Source: Okeania sp. SIO2B3 | Lineage (GTDB): Bacteria; Cyanobacteriota; Cyanobacteriia; Cyanobacteriales; Microcoleaceae | Direction: 5' to 3' | Length of the DNA: 44,590 nucleotides | NCBI RefSeq assembly: GCF_010672525.1 | Contig: NZ_JAAHGH010000007.1 | Location: 1-44,590 of the forward strand | Shown here: positions 15,811-25,322 of the stretch, one piece after another | Layout: each line of letters opens with the position of its first letter | Numbering within the stretch: the stretch's first letter is position 1 | Notes under the pieces: generated by a model | What the model saw: only the letters and a program-made list of their open reading frames with translations | Told to the model about the DNA's origin: nothing | Databases searched by the model: none | Position numbers and translations under genes: made by a program

Positions 15811-16821
15811 TCTCAATACATTTTTCTCAAAATAATTCGGTCTAAAACCCCGCCTTTTAAGGCGAAATCTTTTTGGAAGGGGGCTCAAATTCCCGTTACA
15901 AAAATAACTTATGACTCCTGACTTCTGACTTCTGACTTCCTGAATGGCTTCCCTGGTTCTCATCAAAACTTTTTTTCCTTATTTAAACTATTGTTTTATA
16001 ATTATTACTAAAAAAAATAAAATTTATTTCCATCACTTTCATCATACTTAAAATTTAGAGTTATAGCAGAAGAAAGAAAGAAGAAGTAAGAATAAGAAAT
16101 CTGGCGTTGTCTGAGTTTTCAGCTTTAGTTATATCCTAACCTTTGCTTTGACTGCTATAATTTTTTTTAATCTCGCCGAAAAATTAAGCTTTAAAGCCTC
16201 TACCCATCAAAGATAAAAAAGAAAAAAACATCTTTTTTGAAGGAGAAGTAATTTCAGTTATCAGTGATCAGCTATCAGTTAGCCTCCTCCGGAGGAACTG
16301 CGTCCTTCAGCAATAAAGAGGCTTGATATCAGGAATAGTCTCTTTTTTTTATCCCTTTAAAAAGAGAGGCGCATACCCACAATTTTTCGGTAATTGTTAA
16401 TTATTAATTGTTGAATTCTTTCATCCTGACTAAAGAAATAAGGTATCAAACCTGTCCTTTCAAGAAGATCAAAAAGAAAATTCAGTATTTCAAGCCTCCA
16501 GCTTAAACCTGAGATACTGATAACTGTTAAATTTTCACTGAAATTACCCTAGATTCCACTAAAATATTAGTCTTCAAATAAAAATACTTTATAGTTCCAT
16601 AATACCAATAAAATATTTAACTCTATATTGAATCTTTTAGTGCCCAAAATTCAACAATATTTTTATTTACTTAAAACATCACAAAATCTACTTTTAGATA
16701 CTAATAACCATACTATTATTTTTGTGTTGACAAGAAAATATACTTTAAAAATCAAAAATTAAAATCAAGAAATCTATTCCGATACAGAAATTTAAAAGCA
16801 AAACTCAAACAAGAAATAACC
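15811..16821. other. Long spacer upstream of folD and the lipoprotein gene
   Basis: About 1 kb has no recognisable gene. It contains the inverted repeat AACCCCGCCTTTTAAGGCG-type near 15845-15870, GACTTCTGACTTCTGACTTC near 15918-15940, and GCTTTAAAGCCTC of a dispersed family near 16189. A TATCAGTGATCAGCTATCAG run is near 16259. The last 250 bases before folD are very AT-rich and should hold its promoter. Confidence 0.5.
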
Positions 16822-17685
16822 ATGGTAAATAAATTAGACGGTAAAGCACTGGCCAAAAAAATCAAAGCAGAACTCCAACAAAAAGTTCAGACTTTGCAAA
16901 GCAAAATTGGTCGTCCTCCAGGGTTAGCAGTATTAATGGTAGGAGACAACCCTGCCAGTGCAGTATATGTCCGCAACAAAGAAAAAGCTTGTAGTCAAGT
17001 AGGGATATCCTCCTTCGGCAAACATTTTCCGACCCAAACATCTCAAGCTGAATTAACACAAGTAATTCAACAATTAAACCAAAATCCAGAAGTAGATGGC
17101 ATTCTCGTCCAACTACCTCTTCCAGAACACTTAGACTCTACTTCTTTACTCTACCAAACTGACCCCAGTAAAGATGTAGATGGACTCCATCCCATGAATT
17201 TAGGTCAACTGCTCCGAGGTGAAAAAGGTTTACGCAGTTGTACTCCTGCGGGAGTGATGCGCTTGTTGCAAGAATACAAAATAGAATTACAGGGAAAACA
17301 AGCAGTAATATTGGGGCGTAGTATTTTGGTCGGCAAACCAATGGCATTAATGTTATTAGAAGCTAATAGTACAGTAACTATTGCTCATTCTCGGTCTCAG
17401 AATTTGGAGGACATAACCAGAAATGCAGATATTCTCGTAGCAGCAGTTGGTAGGCCAGAAATGATTACGGCGGAAATGGTCAAACCAGGAGCAACAGTAA
17501 TAGATGTAGGAATTAATCGAGTCACAGATGAGGCAGGCAATAGTCGGTTAGTGGGAGATGTTCAATTTGATTCTGTAGCGGAGGTAGCAGAATTTATTAC
17601 TCCCGTGCCTGGTGGAGTTGGCCCGATGACTGTAGCGATCTTATTACAAAATACTGTAGAACGTTGGAGTAGTTTACTTAAGTAG
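16822..17685 (+). CDS. folD: Methylenetetrahydrofolate dehydrogenase / methenyltetrahydrofolate cyclohydrolase
   Basis: The 287-residue bifunctional enzyme interconverts 5,10-methylene- and 10-formyl-tetrahydrofolate in one-carbon metabolism. Visible hallmarks are [14 protein letters not shown] near residues 49-62 with the catalytic Tyr and Lys, [23 protein letters not shown], the NADP-binding GRSILVGKP and the C-terminal [12 protein letters not shown]. Length and order are normal. The start is ATG at 16822; no strong ribosome binding site is seen. As I recall, folD is commonly next to crtE in cyanobacteria. Here they are on the same strand but separated by 3.1 kb carrying opposite-strand genes and repeats, which looks like an insertion. 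Confidence 0.97.
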   Translation: MVNKLDGKALAKKIKAELQQKVQTLQSKIGRPPGLAVLMVGDNPASAVYVRNKEKACSQVGISSFGKHFPTQTSQAELTQVIQQLNQNPEVDGILVQLPLPEHLDSTSLLYQTDPSKDVDGLHPMNLGQLLRGEKGLRSCTPAGVMRLLQEYKIELQGKQAVILGRSILVGKPMALMLLEANSTVTIAHSRSQNLEDITRNADILVAAVGRPEMITAEMVKPGATVIDVGINRVTDEAGNSRLVGDVQFDSVAEVAEFITPVPGGVGPMTVAILLQNTVERWSSLLK

Positions 17686-17910
17686 AGGAGTAGGGGAGTG
17701 GGGGAGAATTCATTAATTGATAATTGATAATTGATAATTACCTCGGGTTTTAACCGCTACGGAATTGAATATAAGGAAATATTATTTCTTCTCTTGGTCG
17801 ATTGGGTATGGCTCCGAGACCTTGCCATCCCACCCTTTGGGAAGCTTCGCTTTTTCCTACGGAATGCTCCGCAAACATGTTGCGTAGCAAAACGACCGCT
17901 TTTTTCCCCT

Positions 17911-18046
17911 TAATATCAAATCCGGTTGAATACTTATTATATGAGATGGGGAGATGGGGAGATGGGGAGATGGGGGGATGGGGAGATTTAAGGCGAGAAA
18001 GTGTAGATAGAGTTATAAACATATACTGTATAACCGGATTGTATAT
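17911..18046. mobile_element. Family-C MITE-like element enclosing a GGGGAGAT microsatellite
   Basis: The ends are TAATATCAAATCCGGTT and the roughly complementary TAACCGGATTGTATAT. Related ends occur at 26841/26963 (ACTAAATCCGG with CCGGATTTGGTAT) and as ATATCATGTCCGGT in the 33.2-33.6 kb cluster. Between them GGGGAGAT is repeated about five times. Confidence 0.5.
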
Positions 18047-18088
18047 AAAAGGGGAGGCTTTAAACCATAATTATTTAATAATTAATAA

Positions 18089-18322
18089 TTAGGGCTTGCT
18101 GATTAAATCTAAAAGCATTGACATATAAATACTTTAGCCTTTTTGGGGCCTTTAAAAAGTGCGCCTGTTTCAGCCTAAAACGCTCAAAAAGTTAGTATTT
18201 TAGGTGTATAGTTGGGCAGAAAAATCATTCTTACAATTCTTACTACTACTTCCTCGCTCATTCCCATTTCTCCTGTCTCCTGTCTCCTACCCCTGCTAAA
18301 AGACTTTTTCAGCAAACTCTAA
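18089..18322. mobile_element. Family-B MITE, 234 bp
   Basis: The left end TTAGGGCTTGCTGATTAAAT and right end TTTTTCAGCAAACTCTAA are inverted repeats over about 13 bases. The interior matches the copies at 23259-23500 and 5695-5869 (GTGCGC.TGTTTCAG, GGGCAGAAAAAT, CCTCGCTCATTCCC). No coding capacity is present. Confidence 0.7.
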
Positions 18323-18483
18323 TTAGTGCGGAATGTGAGTTAAAGAAGAGGGAAGAAGGAATAAATATTGAATAAAAAAAGGGAAACTGGAAGTTATATT
18401 TCAACTACGACTGTATCTTCCACCTGATTCCAAATAATTTCTTTTCTACCTTCTGTACTACTTTAAATCGGAGCCATTCAATG

Positions 18484-19446
18484 CTATGGCTGAAAAGCTG
18501 CACACATATAATAATAGTCAGGTGTCATCCAAATTTTTGTCAAGGCATTTTTTTGCATCATAACAATATCTTCCTGACTATATTTTCGAGAAATTTCTGT
18601 TTGTATTCGTGTTCCTTTCCGAAGTAGTTTTAACTTCTGGTTCTTAGGTGTATACGAAATTGTGCAATCTTCAGTAAGCTCCATCCAACGTACTAATGCT
18701 TTCTGGCTATGGTCAAATTCTGAACAACGCTTCAACTTATCTAATGGAATATCTATCTCAAGATACTTATTGATCATTTTTATCATGTGCCAGTCAATCT
18801 TCTCCATTGCTTCACTATTGTAAGCATCTTCAATAACCTCAACCGATTTATGTTCAGAAGGTGCACTATCGAATATAACTACAAGCCTAGAATTCTCTAT
18901 ACTAGAGAATATATCCATAAATTTGCTGATAAATGCTAAACTCTCTGATTCTGAGAAGTTGCCAATAGTAGATCCAAGTAAAAATACAGTGATATTAGTA
19001 TCTCTGAAACGATTGTAAAAATCACTTTTCATACAAATTTCCCAAGAATCAGTGTAAGAGATGACAGGTAATCCGGGAAATTCTGTCTCAACGTTTTTAT
19101 GACAGAGATCGATTGCAGATTGTGCCGTATCAATAGGAACATAATAAACACCTTGAAACCTTTCTAGCGCTTCTTTCAAAAAAGGAAGTGTCTTTTTCCC
19201 CGAACCGGAACCCAAATCGATGATCGTGTGCTTACATGAGTAGTCACCAAAATCCATAATCGATCTGTAATGTAGATCGATCAACTCTTGCTCTTTTCTA
19301 GCTAAGTAATATTTTTCGTCCGACAATATAATCTCTAACAGCTCACTTCCAGTTTCATAATATTTTAACTTGGGTGATGGTATCCAAAGATTCTCTACCC
19401 CATCTGCTAGCTGTTGGCGTAAATTTTCAGCTTCTATATATTCCAT
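18484..19446 (-). CDS. EgtD-like L-histidine N-alpha-methyltransferase
   Basis: The 320-residue protein of the EgtD/DUF2260 methyltransferase family is soluble. YYETGSELLEII lies near residues 29-40, the SAM-binding IDLGSGSGKKT at 76-86 and GSTIGNFSESES at 158-169. The C-terminal QTEISRKYS is at 282-290. Residues that bind histidine in mycobacterial EgtD appear kept: Asn163, Tyr209, Glu284 and Ser286. EgtD trimethylates histidine to hercynine in ergothioneine synthesis. No egtB partner is in the window, so another amino-acid substrate is possible. A decayed SDR gene lies upstream on the same strand (gap about 430 bases, with a MITE inside); the two may once have formed an operon inserted between folD and crtE. 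The start is ATG at 19446. Confidence 0.75.
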   Translation of the reverse strand: MEYIEAENLRQQLADGVENLWIPSPKLKYYETGSELLEIILSDEKYYLARKEQELIDLHYRSIMDFGDYSCKHTIIDLGSGSGKKTLPFLKEALERFQGVYYVPIDTAQSAIDLCHKNVETEFPGLPVISYTDSWEICMKSDFYNRFRDTNITVFLLGSTIGNFSESESLAFISKFMDIFSSIENSRLVVIFDSAPSEHKSVEVIEDAYNSEAMEKIDWHMIKMINKYLEIDIPLDKLKRCSEFDHSQKALVRWMELTEDCTISYTPKNQKLKLLRKGTRIQTEISRKYSQEDIVMMQKNALTKIWMTPDYYYMCAAFQP

Positions 19447-19875
19447 TATTAGTTATTCCGAAAGATTAGTTATTCCGAAAGATTTGATTATTTGGTTCTT
19501 TCCACGTAAGCATTCAGCTATCAGCAATTACTAATAAATAATTACTTCTAAGGTTTTGTCTAAGGACTTTGGCAGTAACTTTTTATTCTTTTTCAATTTC
19601 AAAGGTTACTTTTACGCAGACCCAAAATTACAGCACTTTTGAGGAAGCGTGATTATAGAATCTTGTTATATAGTATATGTTGATAATTCTATAATTACTT
19701 CAATATTTAATCTCCCCCACTCCCCTACTCCCTACTCCCTAATCCCTACTCCCTACAGCGGTTTTCATTTGGGTAGACCACAGTAGGGTGGTTCCCATGG
19801 TTAGTCCCTACAAGGTTTTGTTTGTGAAGATGTGGTTCATCAATGTGAAAAGCGCTGTAAAGTCCTAAAATTTAC
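19447..19875. other. Spacer with repeats and a family-A MITE
   Basis: GTTATTCCGAAAGATT occurs twice in tandem at 19452-19485. TATAGAATC...TATATAGTATATGTT then AATTCTATAATTA at about 19652-19700 is a small palindromic element repeated at 23217-23258. TCCCTACTCCCTA runs precede the family-A element. Confidence 0.6.
19754..19860. mobile_element. Family-A MITE, 107 bp
   Basis: The ends are TACAGCGGTTTTCATTTGGG and, on the other strand, TTACAGCGCTTTTCACATTG. The same arms as at 5903-6009 reach to GTAGACCACA and GATGTGGTTCATCAA. The centre is GTAGGGTGGTTCC then a TTAGTCCCTAC palindrome half. Confidence 0.75.
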
Positions 19876-20640
19876 CTACTTTAAAACACCCAGTTCATCT
19901 CTCCACTGCTTCACGGACTCAAAGGAAATGTTATTGGTAGCAAAAGACGCATTCAATGCAAAAATGATGAAGTCAGCAACTTCATCAATGGTCATGGACT
20001 CATTGTTATGCATATCTGCAATTGCTTGTTCCCATTGACTGGTAAAAGAGGTGTTAATCGAACCAGGATTAATTAGGGTAAAAACGATGTTATGACGAGA
20101 GTATTCGTTGCGTAATGCCTGACAAACCTTTTCTATAGCTCCTTTGGCCATGGTGTAAACGCTCAATCTTGGTAAAGTCCTTTCCGCAGATCTAGAAGAT
20201 CAAAACACTATCTGTCCAAGTTTTTCGTGAGGTTGAACAGGTTTATTCTGTCGCATCTTAGGAAGTAAAGTCCGCATCCAAAAAATAGGCGATCGTGCAT
20301 TAGTGTCAAAAATTGTAGAGATATCTTCAAAAGACATCTCCTCAAACTCTTTGTATACATGACTGCCACCTGCACTATTCACGAATACATCTATCTGATT
20401 ACCAGTATTTATATATAGAGGAGATCAGGGATTCTGCTTGTGAGTAGTCATTCAAGTCCATGGAGTGAATATTGACTTCCGTAGAACTGCTGTTCAACTC
20501 ACTTTTCAGTGCATCAAGCTTACCCGAACTATTGCGAGCAACTAAGGTAAGTGTTTTGCAAATTCCAGCACACTTTATAGCTAAACTTCTACCAATGCCA
20601 TCAGAAGCTCCAGTTATTTAGTAAACTTCTTGTTGGTCAA
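19876..20640 (-). pseudogene. Short-chain dehydrogenase/reductase remnant
   Basis: The minus strand reads EVY, stop, ITGASDGIGRSLAIKCAG near 20637-20590 (nucleotide-binding motif), TLTLVARNSSGKLDALKSEL, and HSMDLNDYSQAESLISSIY. After a frameshift near 20410 come VNSAGGSHVYKEFEEMSF, then a TGA stop near 20203, then SSRSAERTLPRLS and VYTMAKGAIEKVCQALRNEY with the catalytic Tyr-x-x-x-Lys. The rest is open to the stop at 19876. It resembles ketosphinganine reductase-like SDRs. Two stops and one frameshift make it non-functional. It lies upstream of the EgtD-like gene on the same strand. Confidence 0.8.
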
Positions 20641-20782
20641 CAAAAATAAAATTAAAAATAATTTAAAAATATAATATATTTATTAAAAAGTCAAGCGTTT
20701 AATAATAAATTCTTTCTGCCTTTTTGCTTTCTTCTTCAAACAAATAAATTTTCAGGATTTCCACCAATAAAGTGTATAATCG

Positions 20783-21733
20783 ATGGTGCTAATGCCAAAT
20801 AGTGGCCATAATATTAATCCCATGCTCCCTCAATTTCAAATAGATACAACTTTTGACCTATCTACCTATCTAGCAAAGCAAAAAGCTCTGGTTGAAAAAG
20901 CTCTGGACAATTCTATCACCGTAGTCTATCCAGAGAAAATTTATGAGGCGATGCGCTATTCCCTATTAGCAGGTGGTAAGCGGTTACGTCCAATTCTTTG
21001 CTTGGCTAGTTGTGAATTATCAGGTGGAAATATAGAAATGGCAATGCCTACTGCCTGTGCATTAGAGATGATCCATACTATGTCATTGATCCACGATGAC
21101 TTACCCGCAATGGATAACGACGACTATCGCCGAGGTAAATTAACAAATCATAAAGTTTATGGTGAGGATATTGCTATCCTCGCAGGGGATGGTCTGTTAA
21201 GTTACGCTTTTGAGTTTGTAGCTACTCAAACTAAGAATGTCCTACCACAGCAAGTGCTACAAGTAATAGCTCGTCTCGGAAAAGCTGTGGGAGCAGCAGG
21301 GTTAGTCGGAGGCCAAGTCGTAGATTTAGCTTCAGAGGGACTTTCAGAGGTATCTGAAGAAACACTGCATTTTATCCATACTCACAAAACAGGTGCTCTT
21401 CTAGAAGCTTGCGTAGTATGTGGAGCTATGCTTGCCAACGCTTCCCAAGCTAATCTACAAAGACTTTCCCGTTATGCTCAAAATATTGGCCTAGCTTTTC
21501 AAATAGTTGATGATATTCTTGATATTACTGCCACGACAGAGGAGCTAGGGAAAACCGCCAGAAAGGATATTGAAGCTCAAAAAGCTACCTATCCTGCTAT
21601 TTGGGGATTAGAAGAATCTAGGTTTCAAGCTCAAAAACTAATTAAGAATGCCAAGACAGAGTTAGAAGTTTTTGGAGAAAAGGCCATGCCATTAATAGCC
21701 TTAGCAGATTTTATTGTTAGTCGCAGTAACTAG
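20783..21733 (+). CDS. crtE: Geranylgeranyl diphosphate synthase
   Basis: The 316-residue trans-prenyltransferase condenses isopentenyl diphosphate with allylic diphosphates to supply carotenoids, chlorophyll phytyl chains and quinones. The first aspartate-rich motif DDLPAMDND is near residues 112-120, the second, DDILD, near 239-243; [13 protein letters not shown] and [11 protein letters not shown] are also present. Length and order are those of cyanobacterial CrtE. ATG at 20783 is used here; the ATG at 20792 or 20822 is also possible, and the conserved part begins only after these. The gene is followed after nine bases by the DUF212 gene, whose ribosome binding site overlaps the crtE stop. 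Confidence 0.95.
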   Translation: MVLMPNSGHNINPMLPQFQIDTTFDLSTYLAKQKALVEKALDNSITVVYPEKIYEAMRYSLLAGGKRLRPILCLASCELSGGNIEMAMPTACALEMIHTMSLIHDDLPAMDNDDYRRGKLTNHKVYGEDIAILAGDGLLSYAFEFVATQTKNVLPQQVLQVIARLGKAVGAAGLVGGQVVDLASEGLSEVSEETLHFIHTHKTGALLEACVVCGAMLANASQANLQRLSRYAQNIGLAFQIVDDILDITATTEELGKTARKDIEAQKATYPAIWGLEESRFQAQKLIKNAKTELEVFGEKAMPLIALADFIVSRSN

Positions 21734-21742
21734 GAGTACAAT

Positions 21743-22204
21743 ATGCAGAATATTGGCGAAATCATGGATAACCATGTTCTATGGGTTGCTCTCCTAGCTT
21801 GTGCAATAGCCCAAGTTGTCAAGGTAGTGGTGGAGTTAGTTCAAAATGGTAAGATTAATTTACAGGCTTTAGTCACAGCAGGAGGAATGCCCAGTTCTCA
21901 TTCTGCATTTGTAGCTGCACTGGCAGTAGGAGTGGGTCAAGCAAAAGGTTGGGGGAGCCCAGAATTTGCACTGGCTTTAGTTTTTGCCATCATAGTAATG
22001 TATGATGCAGCCGGAGTTCGTCAAGCGGCCGGACTACAAGCACGAATTCTCAATCAAATTATAGATGAATTTTTCCAAGAAGACCACCATCTCAGTCAAG
22101 ACCGCCTCAAAGAGTTATTAGGCCATACTCCCGTACAGGTAATAGCAGGTTTTGTTTTAGGAGTAGCTGTATCTTGGATTGCTAGTTTTAATTTTAGTTA
22201 TTGA
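21743..22204 (+). CDS. Divergent PAP2 family (DUF212) membrane protein
   Basis: The 153-residue protein belongs to the family related to acid phosphatase/vanadium haloperoxidase-type membrane enzymes. It shows the characteristic GGMPSSHSAFVAALAVGVG (about residues 47-65) and YDAAGVRQAAGLQA (92-105), with LGHTPVQVIAGFVLGV near the C-terminus. Three to four hydrophobic segments predict an integral membrane protein. The reaction is unknown; a lipid- or prenyl-phosphate phosphatase role is often suggested. It is cotranscribed with crtE: TAGGAG at 21731-21736 overlaps the crtE stop and serves as ribosome binding site. The 3' end overlaps the convergent secreted-protein gene by 11 bases. Confidence 0.9.
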   Translation: MQNIGEIMDNHVLWVALLACAIAQVVKVVVELVQNGKINLQALVTAGGMPSSHSAFVAALAVGVGQAKGWGSPEFALALVFAIIVMYDAAGVRQAAGLQARILNQIIDEFFQEDHHLSQDRLKELLGHTPVQVIAGFVLGVAVSWIASFNFSY

Positions 22205-22874
22205 TTGATTTAATTCTAGGACTAATTAATGTTACTCGACTACTATCCACAACAAAAGCTAAAAATCCGCGATCGCTTAAGTTGAACAAACTATTTGTAG
22301 CAGATCTCCTATTCTTAGTATATGTAACCAATAAGAAAGGTTTTTGTCCATAGGCAACTAAACCTACATTACGCCCTAAACTTCTTTCTAACTGTAGAGC
22401 AATTTCTGGTTGATTATTATAATCTACTAAAACGGCATAACCCGTACCCAGAGGTTGAGGATTAAATCCTATTTCTGGAGGCGCTGGTAATGGAGTATCT
22501 GATGGAGTTGTTTCTTCACTAGGTCTAACTACATAAGCAGATAACCCTACAATGTCCTGAATATAACGCGCCCAATCACTAGCCACATCTTGATCATCAA
22601 AACCTCGGATACTACTAACAGTCTGGTCTATGTAGCGACAGACTTCGATGATAATATCTGGTGGTAAACTCCTCCTAACTATATCTTGAGCTGCTGATGT
22701 CTCTGTAATTATTACCAGTAAGTATTCGTCACTAGCAGGGGGTTGACAAGTTTCTACACCAAGAGCATAGTTAGTATCAATTGTCAAGGATGAAAAAAAC
22801 AAAAAAACTGAGGCCATCAAAGCTTTCAGCCCCCCCAAGCAGAATTTATTGAGTTGCAGTCGAGTATGATTCAT
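22194..22874 (-). CDS. Unknown secreted cyanobacterial protein
   Basis: The 226-residue protein has an N-terminal hydrophobic stretch (LKALMASVFLFFSSL) consistent with a signal peptide cut near residue 38, before ALGVETCQPPASDEYLLVI. The mature part has alternating strands and helices, with a Pro-rich linker (PSDTPLPAPPEIGFNPQP) and a repeated theme: YLLVIITETSAAQDIVRR in the first half and GYAVLVDYNNQPEIALQLE in the second. This suggests two related sub-domains. I do not recognise a named family. I chose ATG at 22874 over the TTG at 22886. It is convergent with, and overlaps, the DUF212 gene. Confidence 0.7.
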   Translation of the reverse strand: MNHTRLQLNKFCLGGLKALMASVFLFFSSLTIDTNYALGVETCQPPASDEYLLVIITETSAAQDIVRRSLPPDIIIEVCRYIDQTVSSIRGFDDQDVASDWARYIQDIVGLSAYVVRPSEETTPSDTPLPAPPEIGFNPQPLGTGYAVLVDYNNQPEIALQLERSLGRNVGLVAYGQKPFLLVTYTKNRRSATNSLFNLSDRGFLAFVVDSSRVTLISPRIKSINN

Positions 22875-23063
22875 GGCCAAAAACAAAATAGGAAATAGGA
22901 AGTAGTAGGGACGTTACATACAACATCCGTAGAGAGGAGGGAGAATTTTGATAGATTATATAGCACAGGAAAAGGCTTCTCGGGACTTATGCTGATGATG
23001 AACTTTAGCCAGGGAAATGTTTTTCTAACTGTGGCCTAATACAGAAGATATTGGGATAACTCT

Positions 23064-23167
23064 ATATAGCAGTTTTCAACTTGTAGATAAAATACAGCGA
23101 TCAAAACATTCTCCTACTGCCTAACCTCAAAGAATTTTGTAGTCTACTTAAATGAATTGCGCTGTAA
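23064..23167. mobile_element. Degenerate family-A MITE
   Basis: The left end is TATAGCAGTTTTCAACTTGT. The right end on the other strand is TTACAGCGCAATTCATTTAA, followed by GTAGACTAC. The arms are related to those at 5903-6009, but the centre lacks the GTAGGGA palindrome. Confidence 0.5.
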
Positions 23168-23258
23168 TTTCCACCTCAAGGCAATAGATATTGAAATCCC
23201 CATCCAATTGATTCTGATATAGAATCCGATTATATAGTATATGTTAAGAATTCTATAA

Positions 23259-23500
23259 TTAGGGCTTGCTGATTAATTTTCAAACCATTGACAACTAAAG
23301 GTTTTAGCCTTCTTTGATTCCCAAGGGGTGCGCTTGTTTCAGTCTAAAACCCTCATGCATGTTAGCATAAAAGGCAAACTAAGGGCAGAAAAATTGAGGG
23401 ACAAAACTTAGCTCCTAACTCCTCGCTCATTCCCCATTCCTCCTGACTCCTGAGGACTGACTCCTAACCCATACCAAAATACTTATTCAGCAAACCCTAA
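23259..23500. mobile_element. Family-B MITE, 242 bp
   Basis: Ends are TTAGGGCTTGCTGATTAA and TTATTCAGCAAACCCTAA, an inverted repeat of about 13 bases. The interior is collinear with 18089-18322 (GTGCGCTTGTTTCAG, GGGCAGAAAAATTGA, CCTCGCTCATTCCCC). Confidence 0.7.
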
Positions 23501-23812
23501 TTACCGAATAATTAAGGTTTAAAGCCTCTCCTTATAAAAGAGAAAAAGCGGTCGTTTGCTTTTGCTTCGCAAAACTGGCGTAACGCAACGCTGACGCGAA
23601 ACGCGACAGCGGAACGGAGTTCTCTCTTCGGAGCTTCCCGTAGGGTGGGATGGCAAGGTCTCCTCGCCATATCCAATCTACTAAGAGAAGAAAAAATTTT
23701 CACGCTCCGCGTTAATCCTCTTCTTTTCAAGGAGAGGTAATAATTAATTATTAATAATTAATTATTAATTGTTGAATCCCCTACTCCCTACTTCTACCTA
23801 CTGACTCTCTCT

Positions 23813-24154
23813 TCAAGAATCTTTCACAGAAGCATCCTCAAGAGAAGCTAAAGGTTCTGGGATAGAATCTGAAGGTGCTTGAAATTCACCTGTAATTACA
23901 GACTCTAAACGTAACTTTAACCAAGTAATAAATTTAGGGTTAGTAGAAATAATTGCTGCAGCAGGTTGAGGACATTTAGTCTTAATCTTCGCCATTTCTT
24001 GAGCTTCTAAAAAAGCAGGTTGAGGAACCAACCAAAAATCAATTTCTTTTTCTTTTTCGTGATAATCTCTGGTGCGTTCTCTAAAAACTTCTTCCAGGGG
24101 TTCTTCCTCTAGTAAAAATTTTTTACTAGCTAAAACATAATAATAGGTTTGCAT
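23813..24154 (-). CDS. ycf54: Ycf54, Mg-protoporphyrin IX monomethyl ester cyclase accessory protein
   Basis: The 113-residue protein begins MQTYYYVLASKKFLLEEEP and continues ERTRDYHEKEKEIDFWLVP, AKIKTKCPQPAAAIISTN and PKFITWLKLRLE. This is the compact conserved Ycf54 (DUF2488) fold. Ycf54 assists the oxygen-dependent cyclase that forms the fifth ring of chlorophyll. The frame stays open to 24241, but the upstream extension comes from an AT-rich dispersed repeat, so ATG at 24154 is the start. The short acidic tail (ASLEDASVKDS) is somewhat longer than usual. It follows pdxJ on the same strand after a 153-base repeat-containing gap. Confidence 0.92.
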   Translation of the reverse strand: MQTYYYVLASKKFLLEEEPLEEVFRERTRDYHEKEKEIDFWLVPQPAFLEAQEMAKIKTKCPQPAAAIISTNPKFITWLKLRLESVITGEFQAPSDSIPEPLASLEDASVKDS

Positions 24155-24307
24155 TTCAATCAATAAACAAAAATTAGTAATTACCGAATAATTAATAATT
24201 AAATAATTAAACAATTCAGCTTTATTAGCCTCCCCTTTCAAGGGGGAAAAAATAAATTTTTTCCTTATTGGTCAATCTCCTGACTTTTAAGGAGAGGTAA
24301 TTATCCA
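24155..24307. repeat. Dispersed repeat between pdxJ and ycf54
   Basis: AATAATTAAATAATTAAAC is followed by GCCTCCCCTTTCAAGGGGGA and AAGGAGAGGTAATTATCC. Similar AATTATT...GCCTCCCCTTTTAAGGGG...AGAGGTAATTA units occur at 30316-30470 and, partly, at 16189-16255 and 23505-23760. It probably carries the ycf54 promoter or interrupts an older operon. Confidence 0.5.
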
Positions 24308-25024
24308 TTATCCATTAATGGCTTGTTTCATCTCGCGGACAGCTCGCTCCATACCCACAAGTACCGCCCTAGAAATAATAGTATGACCAATATTGAGTTC
24401 TTCCATACCTTCTAGACAAGCAACTGGATAAGCATTCCAGTAAGTAAGGCCATGTCCAGCATTAACTCGAAGTCCAGCAGCGATCGCCATTTTGCAGCCA
24501 TCTGCCAAAATCGTCAATTCTTGATGGCGAGTGGCCTCATCAGTCGCTTCTGCATAACATCCTGTGTGAAGTTCAATAAACTTAGCCTGAATTTCTGCGG
24601 AAGCTTCAATCTGGGCTTTTTCTGCATCAATAAACATACTGACAGGAATATCCGCTCCTTGCAACTGAGCTACTACTTCTCTCATACGAGGGATATTACT
24701 AGCAACATCCAAACCACCTTCAGTCGTTACTTCTTCCCGACGTTCTGGTACAAGAGTAATATAATCAGGCTTAATATCCAGAGCGATCGCCACCATTTCT
24801 GTAGTAGGTGCCATTTCTAGATTTAAATGAGTCCGCACCGTTTGTCGCAGAATATGGACATCTCTTTCCTGAATATGACGACGGTCTTCCCGCAGATGAA
24901 CAGTAATACCATCAGCTCCAGACAGTTCAGCTAAAACTGCTGCTGCTACTGGATCTGGTTCTACAGTTTGTCGCGCTTGTCTAATTGTGGCAACGTGGTC
25001 AATGTTGACACCTAGAGTGGGCAA
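24308..25024 (-). CDS. pdxJ: Pyridoxine 5'-phosphate synthase
   Basis: The 238-residue TIM-barrel enzyme condenses 1-deoxyxylulose 5-phosphate with 3-amino-2-oxopropyl phosphate to give pyridoxine 5'-phosphate (DXP-dependent vitamin B6 route). Hallmarks are [16 protein letters not shown] at residues 3-18, [39 protein letters not shown] and [17 protein letters not shown]. Length is normal. The start codon is TTG at 25024: there is no in-frame ATG before an upstream stop, and GGGAG stands about nine bases ahead. The unusual start may lower expression. Confidence 0.95.
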   Translation of the reverse strand: MPTLGVNIDHVATIRQARQTVEPDPVAAAVLAELSGADGITVHLREDRRHIQERDVHILRQTVRTHLNLEMAPTTEMVAIALDIKPDYITLVPERREEVTTEGGLDVASNIPRMREVVAQLQGADIPVSMFIDAEKAQIEASAEIQAKFIELHTGCYAEATDEATRHQELTILADGCKMAIAAGLRVNAGHGLTYWNAYPVACLEGMEELNIGHTIISRAVLVGMERAVREMKQAING

Positions 25025-25322
25025 TTTTTGATTCTCCCGGTAGTGTTAATTAATTTGCCTTATTAGTTTAGTTGGAAATGTTAACTTGAGCAACTATTTC
25101 TGAGGAATCTTACTGTCCAGGCACTTAAAATTTTTACCTAAATAACACGGGAGCATGAAAGCGATCGTTTTTTAAGCGATGGATCAAAGGCGAGGAGTCG
25201 GATTTTAATCCGATGTATTTTATTTGACCCAAAAGCCACGTTGAAGACCTCCGTGTTTAAACTGGGGGGATGAAAATAAGGGAGTCGTTTGGACTAGACA
25301 ACTTTAGTTGCCCTCTGTTACT

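Larger units (their letters stand above)
17686..18483. other. Repeat-rich spacer after folD
   Basis: No gene is seen; the small open frames here are repeat-derived. Contents: GATAATT direct repeats (17714-17738), a GCGTAGCAAAACGACCGC-type dispersed repeat (about 17745-17910), a family-C element (17911-18046) with a GGGGAGAT microsatellite (17947-17986), AAAGGGGAGGCTTTAAACC of a dispersed family (18046-18065), a family-B MITE (18089-18322) and AT-rich sequence to the end. Confidence 0.6.
22875..23812. other. Repeat-rich spacer
   Basis: No gene is seen. Contents: a GTAGGGACGTTACATAC palindrome (22907-22934), a degenerate family-A element (23064-23167), a TATAGAATCCGATTATATAG palindromic repeat (23217-23258) directly abutting a family-B MITE (23259-23500), and a longer dispersed repeat (23512-23745) with AAAGCGGTCGTTT and GGTGGGATGGCAAGGTCTCC, whose inverted relative is at 17750-17910. 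AT-rich TTATTAATAATTAA repeats follow. Confidence 0.6.

Noticed and set aside
17750-18092. Overlapping open frames in both directions after folD
   Set aside because: They are translations of a dispersed repeat, the GGGGAGAT microsatellite and MITE ends, with no conserved protein text.
23512-23730. Open frame of 72 codons
   Set aside because: It lies wholly inside a dispersed repeat related to 17750-17910.
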